Below, piece after piece: positions 53,948 to 64,000 of a stretch of DNA of 64,000 bases; the stretch's first letter is position 1, and each line of letters begins with the position of its first letter. The DNA lies in contig NMRB01000182.1 in NCBI GenBank assembly GCA_002633025.1, positions 89,180 through 153,179 on the forward strand, written 5' to 3'. Below the pieces are notes generated by a model that did not search any database, was not told where the DNA came from, and was given only the letters and a program-made list of their open reading frames with translations. Source of the stretch: Notospermus geniculatus (taxonomy: Eukaryota > Nemertea > Pilidiophora > Heteronemertea > Lineidae). Made by a program: the position numbers and the translations under genes.

Positions 53948-54832
53948 TACAGTGGACAGGTGTGCATTAATATTCGAACAGAGGGAATTCAGCGTTTCAT
54001 AAAAGGCAAAATTTGCCGCTTCTGTATTCCAATGTCTATTTCAAAAGTATTTGAAGTCATGCAGTCTTAGTACATGTATATGCACTCCTCTAGTCTGAAG
54101 GTTTTCGCTGAATTCAGATACTGCATATCACGAGAACCGTGAAAATATCGAAATTTGATATATTTCTTGAGATTTGCTATTATCACAATTTTGTCTGGAT
54201 ATTTTGGAGACGTTTTTCTCTTGCAACAACATGTTGAATGAGGGTGTAACCTGGCGGTGTTTGGATGCTGATACTAATTCGCAAATAGCAGGGATTCAAC
54301 TTTTCATGTTTTTGAGATTTCCCACGATTTTGAGACTTTGCAATATTTATGAAGTGACTTGGTCAAAAGTGATTGTTTTGCTGGAATTGATTTAGGATAT
54401 TGCTGTCTATCTGATCCAACTTCATCTTACAGTTGGCGAGCAATACAAAGATTCCTGGAAAATCTCAAAATTGTTAGTGGAAAATCTCATAGACACCAAA
54501 CTTGAATCTCAGGTGTAAGAATATCAACTTCTATTTCCACACACTGTCAGGTAATACAACATGTTGTTGCAAGGGGGAAAAGTCCACAAAATATCCAGAC
54601 AAAATGGTGATAACAGCAAATCTCAAGAAATATGTCAAATTTCGACATTGTCACCATTCTCGTGATATCCAGCATCTGAATTCAGTGAAAACCCAACAGA
54701 TTAGATGAGTGCATATCTAGGACTGACTTCAAATATTTCTGATATAGGTATTGGAATACAGAAGCGGCAAAAATTTTGCCTTTAATGAAGAGCTGAATTC
54801 CCTCTGTTCGAATATAAATGCACACCACTGTA
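53948..54832. mobile_element. Foldback element with about 300-bp arms, TA borders
   Basis: The left arm starting TACAGTGGACAGGTGTGCAT pairs with the right arm ending ATGCACACCACTGTA over about 300 bp with mismatches and small gaps (for example AACAACATGTTG, AAATATCCAGACAAAA, GAATTCAGC). TACAGTGG ends and TA borders suggest a Tc1/mariner relation. No transposase is encoded. Confidence 0.8.
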
Positions 54833-55640
54833 TCAGTGCTATGACTTTCATATTTGGCACCATTTATCTAAATGATATCAGACATATTTCCCAATATATC
54901 TGCTAAATAGCTTAAATAGCACTAAATAGCTATGCATTCAAAATTTCTTGTCAAAAAAATGCAATGTCGAAAGTTAAATGCACTTTTTGGCATGACATTT
55001 TCGAATATGTTGCTATTTTAATTTTATTAAACCTATGGAGCTTAAATTTTGAGGAAAGATTTTGAGAACGAATTTTTATAAAATAGGCCCAGATATAGAG
55101 AAAACTGGAAAATCGCCTCTTCAGGATGGGTTCAAATTTCCCAGGCATGTTGGTTAGAGGTCGAATAAGAATTATTAGTGAAGTTTATGAAAATTAACTC
55201 TTCCCCTGCGGAGCAGGCCACGCCCAAAGTTTATAGCACACGCGCCCAGAGGTAACTTTACCTACATTTATCTTCATTCTGGGATGAGATTCCATGTTTC
55301 TGATAGTTTCACTACCATATATGGGTGCTACATAACTTGGGCCCATTCGGTGGAAGCGCAATGCAGTTTTACACGCCACATGGATTTGTTACAGCAGTCG
55401 ATGTATAAGTGGCCCTATCAATCAAATCTGCACTGAGGTTCCATTGATGTGATCACCACATTTTATTCTCTTATAGGTAAACAACACATATCAGTTAAAA
55501 GAATCATGGAACCTCGTTGAAGATTTACGATAGAGGGTCACAAATGGGTGTGGTCTCCCAACTTCATGCCACCCCTATTAAAATCTGCATCCACCCTTGG
55601 ATAAACTGTTACCCTGGTTATTTTAACTAACATGTGGTCT
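54833..55640. other. No gene recognised
   Basis: Sequence between the foldback element and the GPCR duplication; nothing supported. Confidence 0.4.
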
Positions 55641-55659
55641 CTCGATCAGATCCAACAAA

Positions 55660-55860
55660 AAAATTCGTGGAACCTTGCGTATCTATTTGAATGATCTAAG
55701 TTACCAGTTAGGTATTGGTAGTGTTGCTACACATAAAAGAATGCGTTTAAGCACGTTTCCTTAGCAGTTGTCCGATATCCTCATTCGAAATGACCACGAT
55801 CGAAGTTCGCGATTACGCAAGATCACTCGTGACCTTAGCAGATCCCGAGTGATCAGCGAA
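55660..55860. repeat. Flanking repeat shared around both GPCR copies
   Basis: 55690-55765 resembles 63780-63855 (AGTGTTGCTACACATA), and 55790-55850 matches 59640-59695 (CGAAATGACCACGATCGAAG). A further piece, 59700-59800, resembles 63860-63975 (TTGAACTTCTCAAGTG, TTTGTTTCGACAT). These are remains of the duplication unit or of a repeat that mediated it. Confidence 0.65.
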
Positions 55861-56027
55861 ATCTCTCAATTCTCCTTGACGATAAAGTATTGGGGATGAG
55901 AGGTATTCGCCAGAAGCCTCTCCATCCACGATACGCAACCAAAATAATACAACCCCCAAACAACCCCCAATACTCAATCTCCCAATACTCTTCCTCCCAA
56001 TACTCCCCCAAAACTCTCCCCTCAACT

Positions 56028-56530
56028 CAAATGAAATGGTCCATGGACCATGTGCTCACCCGTTTAAACATAATAGTGTAATGACAGAGAGAGGTGCATG
56101 TCAGTTATGAGCAATCTGGGTCAAGTCATTCCCAAGTTGCAGGACTTCAATGATTTTGGGTTTATGCCACCTGGCGGCCATATTGGATGTCCGATCGGGC
56201 CAAAACTTCACATGCACATAAAGGTCATCTAGAGGGAGCCACATAGCACATTTGAGCGCTCTGGGTCAAGTCGTTCCTGAGTTATAGCACATTTGATGAC
56301 TTTCGGGTTACGCCACCTGGCGGCCATATTGGAAGTTTAATCAGGCCGAAATTTGACGTGCTTGTAAAGGTCATCAAGAGGGAGGTAAATATCAAGTTTG
56401 AGCAATCTGGGTCAAGCCGTTCCTGAGTTTTAGCACTTGGATGATTTTCAGGTTACGCCACCTGGCGGCCATATTGGATGTCCGATCGGGCCGAAACTCG
56501 GTATTTTTGAAGGTACCCCTCAAATACACG
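56028..56530 (+). repeat. Second copy of the 16918 repeat family, 5' of GPCR copy 1
   Basis: Matches 16922-17630 with ATGGTCCATGGACCAT, CGCCACCTGGCGGCCATATT units and AAGGTACCCCTC. It lacks the 3' hairpin part and stops just before the GPCR coding homology starts at about 56537. Confidence 0.8.
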
Positions 56531-56559
56531 TTTCTTACGTGGTATGTTTCTCTCAGAAG

Positions 56560-57627
56560 ATGAGTACTGTCGTCTATATCATCTATGGACCAGTGACACT
56601 TGCCATCGTAACGCTAGGGATTGTGGGTAATGTCTTGGCCTACGTTGTCCTCAGTCGAGAGATGCGGCCATCACCCATCGCTGTACTCCTCAAATCACTC
56701 TGTGTCGGCGACATCGCCTACCTGTTGTGCAGCACCTGGATGTACTCGGCCGAAGCATTTGATAAATACCACAGACGCTTTGAAATTGCGTCGATATACC
56801 CAGTTACACAAATGTATGTCTTCGCCGCCCTCTGGTCGTGTAAGACTATCAGCGTGTACCTCGTTGTTTTCGTGTCGGTTGTGAGATGCATAGCTGTATC
56901 GAATCCCCTGAAAGCAGCTTCTATTTGCACAGTCAAGAGGACAAGAATATCCGTGGCATGCTTAGTGTTCTTTTCAATCGGATATAATATCGTAAAAATC
57001 TGGTACGACGAAGTAGACCGCTGGAAATGGGACGCTTGTCTACAGAAGATGATCCCAGAATTCCGTAAGAAGCTACTTAACGACCATTACTTTACAGTTA
57101 TATACGTCCACTTCCTGTACTACCTGATCTTATTCGTAATACCTGTGGGTACCATGCTGTACTGCAGCATCCGCCTCATCAAAGCGCTAAAGAAGGGAGA
57201 CTTTTCAATCAGAGAAAACGACAAACTCCAGAGACAGTCAGACAACGTGTCGGTTCGTGTCATCGCCGTTGTGGTATGCTTCATGGCGTTGGAACTCCCA
57301 GCCGTTCTCTTGAACCTTTTGTACGTGATCAACACTCATTACGCTTTCACAGATCCTGACATTCTGGGGGATATAACGATGTATTCTTATATTTTAGGAA
57401 GCATAAATTCATCCATCAATTTTTTTCTCTACGTTTTCACGGGCAAAAACTTTCGGCGGACCGCACGTAATTTCATCACATGTCGGCGTCCAAACTCGGA
57501 ACAGACGGCTACAACTGAAATAACGGAAGTATCAGCACCATCGGGAGGCATTTTAAGTAAGGAGTTGGAGGTCGTTTGCCCCCAAAATGTTCGACAGCAT
57601 GATGAAGTGTTAACTCAGCAAAAGTAA
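56560..57627 (+). CDS. FMRFamide-receptor-like GPCR, copy 1 (355 aa, N-terminus replaced)
   Basis: A rhodopsin-family seven-helix receptor at the plasma membrane. Numbered from ATG 56560: helix 1 with GN (Asn24), helix 2 with LCVGDIAYLL (Asp51), helix 3 ending VVRC (Arg109) in place of DRY, helix 6 with Pro247, and helix 7 with NSSINFFLY (283-291) in place of NPxxY. The NSSxNFxxY form is typical of FMRFamide-receptor-like invertebrate GPCRs; ligands would be neuropeptides, by inference. Homology with copy 2 starts at CGTGGTATG (56538), so the about 23 residues upstream of that point in copy 2 are missing here and replaced by repeat DNA. An open frame extends back to 56437, but that part is repeat sequence. 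TTTCTCTCAG before the ATG could also act as a splice acceptor. About 11 residues differ from copy 2. Confidence 0.85.
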   Translation: MSTVVYIIYGPVTLAIVTLGIVGNVLAYVVLSREMRPSPIAVLLKSLCVGDIAYLLCSTWMYSAEAFDKYHRRFEIASIYPVTQMYVFAALWSCKTISVYLVVFVSVVRCIAVSNPLKAASICTVKRTRISVACLVFFSIGYNIVKIWYDEVDRWKWDACLQKMIPEFRKKLLNDHYFTVIYVHFLYYLILFVIPVGTMLYCSIRLIKALKKGDFSIRENDKLQRQSDNVSVRVIAVVVCFMALELPAVLLNLLYVINTHYAFTDPDILGDITMYSYILGSINSSINFFLYVFTGKNFRRTARNFITCRRPNSEQTATTEITEVSAPSGGILSKELEVVCPQNVRQHDEVLTQQK

Positions 57628-57639
57628 AAGAAAACATTC

Positions 57640-57880
57640 AAATTTTAATATACACTGTAACTGTATCAGTCTAACGACATACGCCAAAAGACGCTCTTGC
57701 AGCAGGCGATATTTGTGTAACCAACCACCTCCAGAAATACATTACGTCATGGAAAAGAAGTCCAATTTCGTATTTCGTACTTCGTGTTTCATTAGATTTG
57801 CGAAACCTCACTATAAATTCTTCTTCACTTCAATCCACGGGTAAAAGACCCTTGGTTCATGGCCGATTTCCGCTCAACTT
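57640..57880. repeat. 3' flank shared with GPCR copy 2
   Basis: Matches 63405-63640 (GTATCAGTCTAACGACATAC, GCGATATTTGTGTAACCAA). It contains the uninterrupted target site of the 62668 transposon at ATTCAAATTTTAAT (57636-57649). From 57881 to 58469 no gene is seen. Confidence 0.85.
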
Positions 57881-58469
57881 CATATCAATCGATTTGTCTT
57901 TTTTACCGCTACTTGCATTATCCTTTATTTTCAAAAAAAAGCGACACGAAGCAGTTCTAGAGGGACTCAAAGCACTGAAGGTGCGAAAAACCCCAGAGAA
58001 ATGACAGGAACACTTAATGTACAAAATAAATGCTTTAATGGTCCTATGAAACAAGTAACTTTCCAGAGAGGAGATACATGTCGACCCTACGCCAAGGCAC
58101 ACGCCTTATAGGCAGAAACACGACTGATACAGGCCACAGGTTATCAAGAATACATCATAGCAGAGCAATATCAAACGAAGCAATTATCTTACGCCACTCA
58201 TCTACATGCCTGTGTAACTGGCCTGGTACAAAGAATTCGGGGTCTCTTAAAGGCAAAGCAGAAATGTCAAATTCGTCACCGTTTTCAAACACATCCTCCA
58301 ACCTTGGGCACTTGTGGGCCGGGAATCGGGCCCCATGTCCCTCCAAGCAGGTCCAGACAGGGGAGTATCTACTCTCTGAACCGGACGGCGGGAAAAAATC
58401 AACCTCGAATTCCCAATCGGGAATACAGAAACCCAGCGTTTCCTGAAAAAAGGTACAAATATGCCAGCT

Positions 58470-58556
58470 CGCAGTCTGATAGCGCAGCCCTCTGGCTCGC
58501 ATTCACATAGCGGAGCCCTCTGGCTCGCATTCTCATAGCCGGGCCCTCTGGCCCGC
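58470..58556. repeat. 30-bp tandem repeat, three units
   Basis: Units share ATAGCG(G/C)AGCCCTCTGGCTC and a CGCATTC or CGCAAG join. From 58557 to 59327 nothing is recognised. Confidence 0.75.
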
Positions 58557-59327
58557 AAGGGCTATATATCACAAAACATCGGGAAATACGGAAGAAAACA
58601 TAAAAATAGAGCGGAAAAATACCCAACGTGACCACCCCAAATTCACAAGCAAGAAGCAGGCCCAAAAATATCCCCTAAAGACATCCAACAGAAAAAGGGC
58701 CAAGCCTAAACCTATACGCACAAAGAAACACGCACGACGGCAAAAGCTTAGAAATCGGAACAAAGGGAAATCGTATTACGGAATCTTACCCTGGGAAGAG
58801 AGGTGACCTGCACGCAACTCGGCGCAAATGCAGAATGATTGAATAGCGATCCGCCCTGGGCTTATAAACCCTTTTTCGCCTCTAGAGGTCACTGGGGGTG
58901 CCCCCGGCCCCAACCGGTGGAAGGGGAAAACCCCTCCCTGGGGAATTAGAATCCCTCGGTCGAAGCCGAAAGCACCCAAAATCAAATTATATCCCTTTAA
59001 GCCCTTCACAACAAACCGAACTGGCGCCGCCTCTACCAATAATACTTTCCATTCACACATAAAAATAAGCCAATGCCAACAAACGAATTATATAATGTAA
59101 TATGATTCCGCTCCCTTTCAAACCCGTGCACCCAACTGTTTCGCATGGCCACCCCATATGATTGTACTGAGCACATACAAGAACCTGTACAATACAATAC
59201 CAGCCATGGAGAGGACTGCGATATCTTTCACAATACAGCCCTTGCGCAGCTGTCGTCCCTACACAGCAGAATGAGTGGAATATGTCATCCCTTCCTCGGC
59301 CGTATAACATTTTAATGTTACCTCTAT

Positions 59328-59550
59328 AGCCCTCGCAATCCGTCGCAGAGCATTAACATTGGCATCATTACCATGCCGGCATGACCACCATGCCATTAGC
59401 CCTCGCACCACACGAGTAGCAATATCACCTTTTGGCATGACCACCATGCCTTAGCTCTCGCACCACACATAGAGCATTAATATCACCTCTAGGCATGACC
59501 ACCATGCCGGCATGACCACCATGCCTTTGCTCTCGCACCACACGATGAGC
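59328..59550. repeat. Tandem repeat with GGCATGACCACCATGCC
   Basis: Three units of about 65-75 bp share GCATGACCACCATGCC, CTCGCACCACAC and AATATCACCT. The motif GGCATGACCACCATGCC is a short inverted repeat and is doubled in two units. Confidence 0.8.
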
Positions 59551-59811
59551 TTAAATTCACGGGAAATAGGAAGGGAAGACATATTACCTAGTACTGTGCT
59601 GAACAGAGCCCGGAGAGAGACCAACCGCCACGGCCGAGTTCCTCATTCGAAATGACCACGATCGAAGTTCGCAAAAACGCAAGATCACTCGTGACCTCAC
59701 CTGATAAAGAATTAGTCACGCTATAACAGCTCGTTGAACTTCTCAAGTGATGACGGTATGGCGGCCATTTTTGTTTCGACATGGTATCAATCCAGCCTCG
59801 CTGTTACCAAT

Positions 59812-60419
59812 GCTGAATCGGTTAATGTCGTCCTGGGTACACCTCATTATTACCCTGGGTATTCTGGGTAATCCTTTTTGTTACCCAGGACGATCCTGGG
59901 TATAAATAAGGTACCTTAACATTACCCAGTTTGAAATCCGCGCCATTTTCAACCTGCACTCGAGGTACGGTACTATCTTATTCTAGCCCGCCACGAATTT
60001 ATACACGTGCATTTTGACGTGGTGATTGTCAGCAGCTGTCAGAATGGCAACTCGCGTTAAAGACTGCGATTTACAGGCGTATTTGCAATCTATTCCAACC
60101 TATAGGGATGGAATTTTCATTTCAAAAGGAAGAGAGGTGAAGAAAAATCTGGTGGATGTCGATAATGGTAGATACAAGTTGAAAGCAAGTGTCAAAGTTG
60201 ATGCGAAACTGAAGTGGCTTGCACGCGACACGCGGCTGCTACATAACGCACGTACCACAACCACCTCGGGCGCAGGTGGAAAATGGCGCGGATTTTAAAA
60301 CTGGGTAATGTTAAGGTACCTTATTTGTACCCAGGATGATTCTGGGTAACAAAAAGGATTACCCAGGATTACACTGGGTAATAATGATGTGTACCCAGGA
60401 CGACATTAACCGATTCAGC
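59812..60419. mobile_element. MULE-like element with 9-bp target duplication
   Basis: GTTACCAAT flanks both ends (59803-59811 and 60420-60428). The arms, GCTGAATCGGTTAATGTCGT at the left and inverse at the right, pair over about 150 bp, with repeated TACCCAGGATGATTCTGGGT-like palindromes. Long inverted ends with a 9-bp duplication are the usual form of Mutator-like elements. The 608-bp element encodes no transposase but holds a 90-codon ORF (next entry). Confidence 0.8.
60026..60298 (+). CDS. ORF carried in the MULE-like element, possible host gene fragment
   Basis: A 90-codon frame starts with ATG at 60026 (another at 60044) and runs into the right arm at about 60275, where the last residues are arm sequence. 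The text FISKGREVKKNL and NGRYKLKASVK looks like real protein and not like the arm repeats, and recalls the start of SWIM-zinc-finger proteins, although that is weak. The centre of the element, unlike its arms, has no inverted partner, so it may be captured host DNA. Confidence 0.4.
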   Translation: MSAAVRMATRVKDCDLQAYLQSIPTYRDGIFISKGREVKKNLVDVDNGRYKLKASVKVDAKLKWLARDTRLLHNARTTTTSGAGGKWRGF

Positions 60420-60428
60420 GTTACCAAT

Positions 60429-61493
60429 AGCTATATATAGGTTGGACGGGATACCAGTCTTATCAAGGTGCAGAGGGAGAAAGAGTCACCTAATGCATAC
60501 TGTTGGGCTTTAAACTCCCTCATGTTTGATATTGGACGACCATCGCTGGCGAGAGATTCCACGCATCGCTGTCCAGCGCACACCTGACATCACCAGCCGA
60601 TTTTACTCGGTTGCGATGAGATCATTTGCGATATCCCCTAGTCCGCTGTCTGCTTTGAAGAAACATTCACAGCGTAATTCACAACGAGCAGATGTGTTGG
60701 TTGACGACTGCTCCGCAAAAGTCAGTCGCCTGTGCCGTGCGAAGTAAACGCACCCATTTTGAAGTACCCATATGAATGTACTTTGGTTTAAAGCGTTGGC
60801 ATTTGATGTCTGACCCGGAAAGGCCAGTCGCCGCATGTTTTCTAGCATATGCATTGTCGACATGACATCACCATCAACAAACACAATAGACTGGTCCCCT
60901 GCGATCGTACCGCTCCGTTCCTCCAATACTACGACAGGCCGCGTCCGCCATGTTTGCCTGTTTTCTGACACACGTATGCAAATGAGCAATAAAGACTCGT
61001 AACGTTGCGGGAGTCTCTAAAAATATATGATGACTCATCGCGCGACCGTTGATGACGTTTGGCTGACCAATCACATGCCGAGTTGGCGTTCAAGATGTCT
61101 GTCGTAGTAGTGAAGCGAGAACTATGACAGGGGACCAGCCTACAAACACAATTACCGGCACCCAGTTCGAATAATATTGTTCGATATATTTATTCTGGCG
61201 CTGAATGGATCCCGAAAGTTGGTTGCTATTCCAATTTCGGCCGACTGTTCCAGCAGATAATTACTCACTCTCCTCGATATTAAGATCTGTCTTGTTCTTC
61301 GACAGAGAACGTAGACACTATTTGCACTACCTGATGCGGGGAAATTGGTTACTGGATTGTCTACAAACTGAAAAGAACGAACGCAAACACCGCAACCAAA
61401 GTGACATGACGAGGCTGTTCAGATTGGAAGGAATACGCCTCGGGATTATTGCGAAGTTTACCAGACGTGAGGAGATTCATTACTGGATGGAAA
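60429..61493. other. 5' flank of GPCR copy 2
   Basis: No separate gene is supported. An ORF at 61205-61555 overlaps the start of GPCR copy 2 in another frame and has no family. The promoter of copy 2 would lie here. Confidence 0.4.
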
Positions 61494-62651
61494 ATGAATA
61501 CGACGAACATCAACATCGCAACCGAAGAGACGACAAAAGGGTTTCAGGAATCTAACAATACCGTGGTATGTTTCTCTCAGAAGATGAGTACTGTCGTCTA
61601 CATCATCTATGGACCAGTGACACTTGCCATCGTAACGCTAGGGATTGTGGGTAATGTCTTGGCCTACGTTGTCCTCAGTCGAGAGATGCGGCCATCACCC
61701 ATAGCTGTACTCCTCAAGTCACTCTGTGTCGGCGACATCGCCTACCTGTTGTGCAACACCTGGATGTACTCGGCCGAAGCATTTGATAAATACCACAGAC
61801 GCTTTGAAATTGCGTCGATATATCCAGTTACACAAATGTATGTCGCCGCCGCCCTCTGGTCGTGTAAGACTATCAGCGTGTACCTCGTTGTTTTCGTGTC
61901 GGTTGTGAGATGCATAGCTGTATCGAATCCCCTGAAAGCAGCTTCTATTTGCACAGTCAAGAGGACAAGAATATCCGTGGCATGCTTAGTGTTCTTTTCA
62001 ATCGGATATAACATCGTAAAAATCTGTTACGACGAAGTAGACAGCTGGAAATGGGACGCGTGTCTGAAGAAGATGATCCCAGAATTCCGTAAGAAACTAC
62101 TTAACGACCGTTACTTTACAGTTATATACGTCCACTTCCTGTACTACCTGATCTTATTCGTAATACCTGTGGGTACCATGCTGTACTGCAGCATCCGCCT
62201 CATCAAAGCGCTAAAGAAGGGAGACTTTTCAATCAGAGAAAACGACAAACTCCAGAGACAGTCAGACAACGTGTCGGTTCTTGTCATCGCTGTTGTGGTA
62301 TGCTTCATGACGTTGGAACTCCCAGCCGTTCTCTTGAACCTTTTGTACGTGATCAACACTCATTACGCTTTCACAGATCCTGACATTCTGGGGGATATAA
62401 CGATGTATTCTTATATTTTAGGAAGCATAAATTCATCCATCAATTTTTTTCTCTACGTTTTCACGGGCAAAAACTTGTGGCGGACCGCACGTAATTTCAT
62501 CACATGTCGGCGTCCAAACTCCGAACAGACGGCTACAACTGAAATAACGGAAGTATCAGCACCGTCAGGAGGCATTTTATGTAAGGAGTTGGAGGTCGTT
62601 TGCCCCCAAAATGTTCGACAGCATGATGAAGTGTTAACTCAGCAAAAGTAA
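61494..62651 (+). CDS. FMRFamide-receptor-like GPCR, copy 2 (385 aa, complete)
   Basis: Intronless seven-helix receptor of the rhodopsin family. From ATG 61494 a 30-residue extracellular N-terminus (MNTTNINIATEE ... ESNNTVVCFSQK) carries two N-glycosylation sequons (NTT, NNT), typical of peptide GPCRs, which is why this start is chosen over the upstream ATG at 61449 and the internal one at 61584. Helices follow as in copy 1: GN in helix 1, Asp in helix 2, VVRC for DRY, helix 6 Pro and NSSINFFLY in helix 7. The C-terminal tail is polar with EQTATTEITE. Differences from copy 1 include changes at the helix 3 start (AAALWSC), in helix 6 (VLVIAVVVCFMTLE) and in the tail. The family assignment to FMRFamide-like receptors is firm at group level; the ligand is unknown. 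Confidence 0.88.
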   Translation: MNTTNINIATEETTKGFQESNNTVVCFSQKMSTVVYIIYGPVTLAIVTLGIVGNVLAYVVLSREMRPSPIAVLLKSLCVGDIAYLLCNTWMYSAEAFDKYHRRFEIASIYPVTQMYVAAALWSCKTISVYLVVFVSVVRCIAVSNPLKAASICTVKRTRISVACLVFFSIGYNIVKICYDEVDSWKWDACLKKMIPEFRKKLLNDRYFTVIYVHFLYYLILFVIPVGTMLYCSIRLIKALKKGDFSIRENDKLQRQSDNVSVLVIAVVVCFMTLELPAVLLNLLYVINTHYAFTDPDILGDITMYSYILGSINSSINFFLYVFTGKNLWRTARNFITCRRPNSEQTATTEITEVSAPSGGILCKELEVVCPQNVRQHDEVLTQQK

Positions 62652-62667
62652 AAGAAAAAAATTCAAA

Positions 62668-63404
62668 GGGGCTGGAAGGTGAAAAATCAAAAAGTCCAGT
62701 TCTGCGCCTGTAAGAGGGGATTATGAGTAAATGTTTGGAATGTCCATAACAAAAATGAATAGAAAAACACTCCAGTGACCCAGGCTTATCCATTTCTGAC
62801 TTGACCTTATGATGAATGAGTTCAATAGTTAGGGAATAGGGCTTTATTGACCATCCATGGGGGTGGGTTGCATAATCTTTGCCAGTCATTTCCTTTCAGA
62901 CTAAGCTAGTGAATCAACGAATGAAAAGGTGACAATAGCCCTGATTGCCAACACCTCTGGTCACAGGCCACTCATGATAAAAATTGACTAACAATTGAAT
63001 GGACCTGTCCCTTTTCCTAGGCCTGGCCCACATTCTGTGAAGTGTTATGTCAGTGTTATGCATGGTGTGCTGATTATGGCAAGAATATTTGGTGTCTTCT
63101 TCAAAGCCCTTTTTTTCATAAAAACAAAATATTTTGTTTTATTTTAGGGTTTTAATCCAAAGATAAGCCCCTGCTTAAACTGCCTACCCGTTCTTGACAA
63201 AATATAACATCATTTTCACTGATTTTTCTGCAGCTGAAAAATCCATTTTTTAATTTAATTAGGTTATAACCATGCATTAAACAATTATTCCATGTTACCC
63301 AAAAGTGATGTCTCCACCCTATGATGTATCATCCCTGCAAGTTTGAAGTCTGTATGACTTAGGGGCGCAGAACTGGACTTCTTGATTTTTCACCTTCCAG
63401 CCCC
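62668..63404. mobile_element. Spy-like DNA transposon, non-autonomous, no target duplication
   Basis: Ends GGGGCTGGAAGGTGAAAAAT (62668) and inverse (to 63404) form a 41-bp inverted repeat with one mismatch. The insertion stands between ...TTCAAA and TTTTAAT..., and the paralogous flank of GPCR copy 1 reads ATTCAAATTTTAAT without it, so no bases were duplicated. Insertion between AAA and TTT without duplication is the reported habit of Spy elements (PIF/Harbinger-ISL2EU relatives). The interior has no transposase. Confidence 0.75.
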
Positions 63405-64000
63405 TTTTAATATTCACTGTAACTGTATCAGTCTAAGGACATACGCCAAAAGACGCTCTTGCAGCAGGCGATATTTGTGTAACCAAACACCTCCAGAAAT
63501 ATATTACGTCATGGAAAAGAAGTCCAATTTCGTATTTCGTACTTCGTGTTTCATTAGATTTGCGAAACCTCACTATAAATTCTTCTTAACTTCAATCCAC
63601 GGGTAAAAGACGTGTGGTTCATGGCTGATTTCCGCTCAACTTCTGGGTCAAAATTCAATCTGAACGTCAGAGAACGATTCGTGCCAACATCGTATCTCTG
63701 ATGTATATCGGATAGCGCCATCTTGCCCCGGGATCTACTTCTTCGGTCATGCTCAACAAGACTGTTCAAATCTATCGATCTGAATGATCAAAGTTACCAA
63801 TTAGGGGTTGTGAGTGTTGCTACACATAGAAAAATGAGTTGAAGCATGTTACCTTACCTGATGAAGGGTCACTCACGCTATAGCAGCAGGTTGAACTTCT
63901 CAAGTGGTGAAGTGAAGGCTGGTCGGCCATTTTGTTTCGACATTGTAACGTTGTCCATCCTCGGTGTTATCACTGCCTAAAATGTGCCTTAATCCACTGA
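63405..64000. repeat. 3' flank of GPCR copy 2
   Basis: 63405-63640 repeats the 3' flank of copy 1. 63770-63975 carries the further flank repeats described at 55660. Between them (63641-63770) nothing is recognised; no gene. Confidence 0.7.

Noticed and set aside
56437-56559. Upstream extension of the GPCR copy 1 frame (41 codons)
   Set aside because: Nearly all of it is the 56028-56530 repeat, and it does not match the copy 2 N-terminus except for the last residues.
61205-61555. 116-codon ORF before GPCR copy 2
   Set aside because: It overlaps the real GPCR start in another frame and shows no family or hydrophobic pattern.

Overview
The window is nuclear DNA of an animal, most likely a marine invertebrate such as an amphioxus, hemichordate or echinoderm; the species cannot be fixed from the sequence. 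The reasons are spliced genes with GT-AG introns, an invertebrate-type FMRFamide-receptor-like GPCR pair, an otopetrin-like gene, Penelope-like and LINE reverse transcriptases, tRNA-derived repeats, and a very high load of short inverted-repeat transposons. There is no sign of bacterial operons, CRISPR or viral genes. Single unknown bases (6041, 9343, 43212), a 128-base gap (39662-39789) and long G or C runs mark weak points of the assembly.

Layout. 1-11.3 kb is repeat DNA: a truncated Penelope-like RT at the left edge, several MITEs, an SGNH-hydrolase-like 3' fragment (5609-6040), a 1.3-kb transposon with seven copies of a 14-bp motif (6261-7573), and a local block of duplications and 120-bp tandem units (8253-11005). 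11.3-25.8 kb holds the two main genes, both on the minus strand: an intronless 1520-codon ORF (11318-15880) with a ubiquitin-protease-like front, a transposase-like core and a BRCT domain, and upstream of it a five-exon gene (25764-18184) starting with a Tudor/chromo-barrel-like domain. The introns of the latter are full of MITEs and tRNA-like repeats. 26-33 kb is mostly non-coding, with one PAN/Apple-like orphan exon, a 5'-truncated LINE and several MITEs. 33.5-37.2 kb is an otopetrin-like proton-channel locus, disrupted by an internal duplication, a MITE and frameshifts.

38-55 kb is nearly all mobile DNA, including an element carrying two convergent tRNA-like sequences (42716-43210), a 1.4-kb segmental duplication (43.2-44.7 and 46.2-48.4 kb), a head-to-head inverted 16-bp minisatellite (47436-47803) and one unrecognised protein-coding exon (48188-49327, minus). 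55.6-63.9 kb is a tandem duplication of an FMRFamide-receptor-like GPCR (56560-57627 and 61494-62651). Between and around the copies lie a MULE-like element with a 9-bp target duplication that may carry a host gene fragment, and a 737-bp transposon inserted between AAA and TTT with no target duplication, where the paralogous copy gives the empty site.

The genes do not form a pathway. The main biological interest is the transposase-like multidomain protein and the unusually legible transposon insertions.
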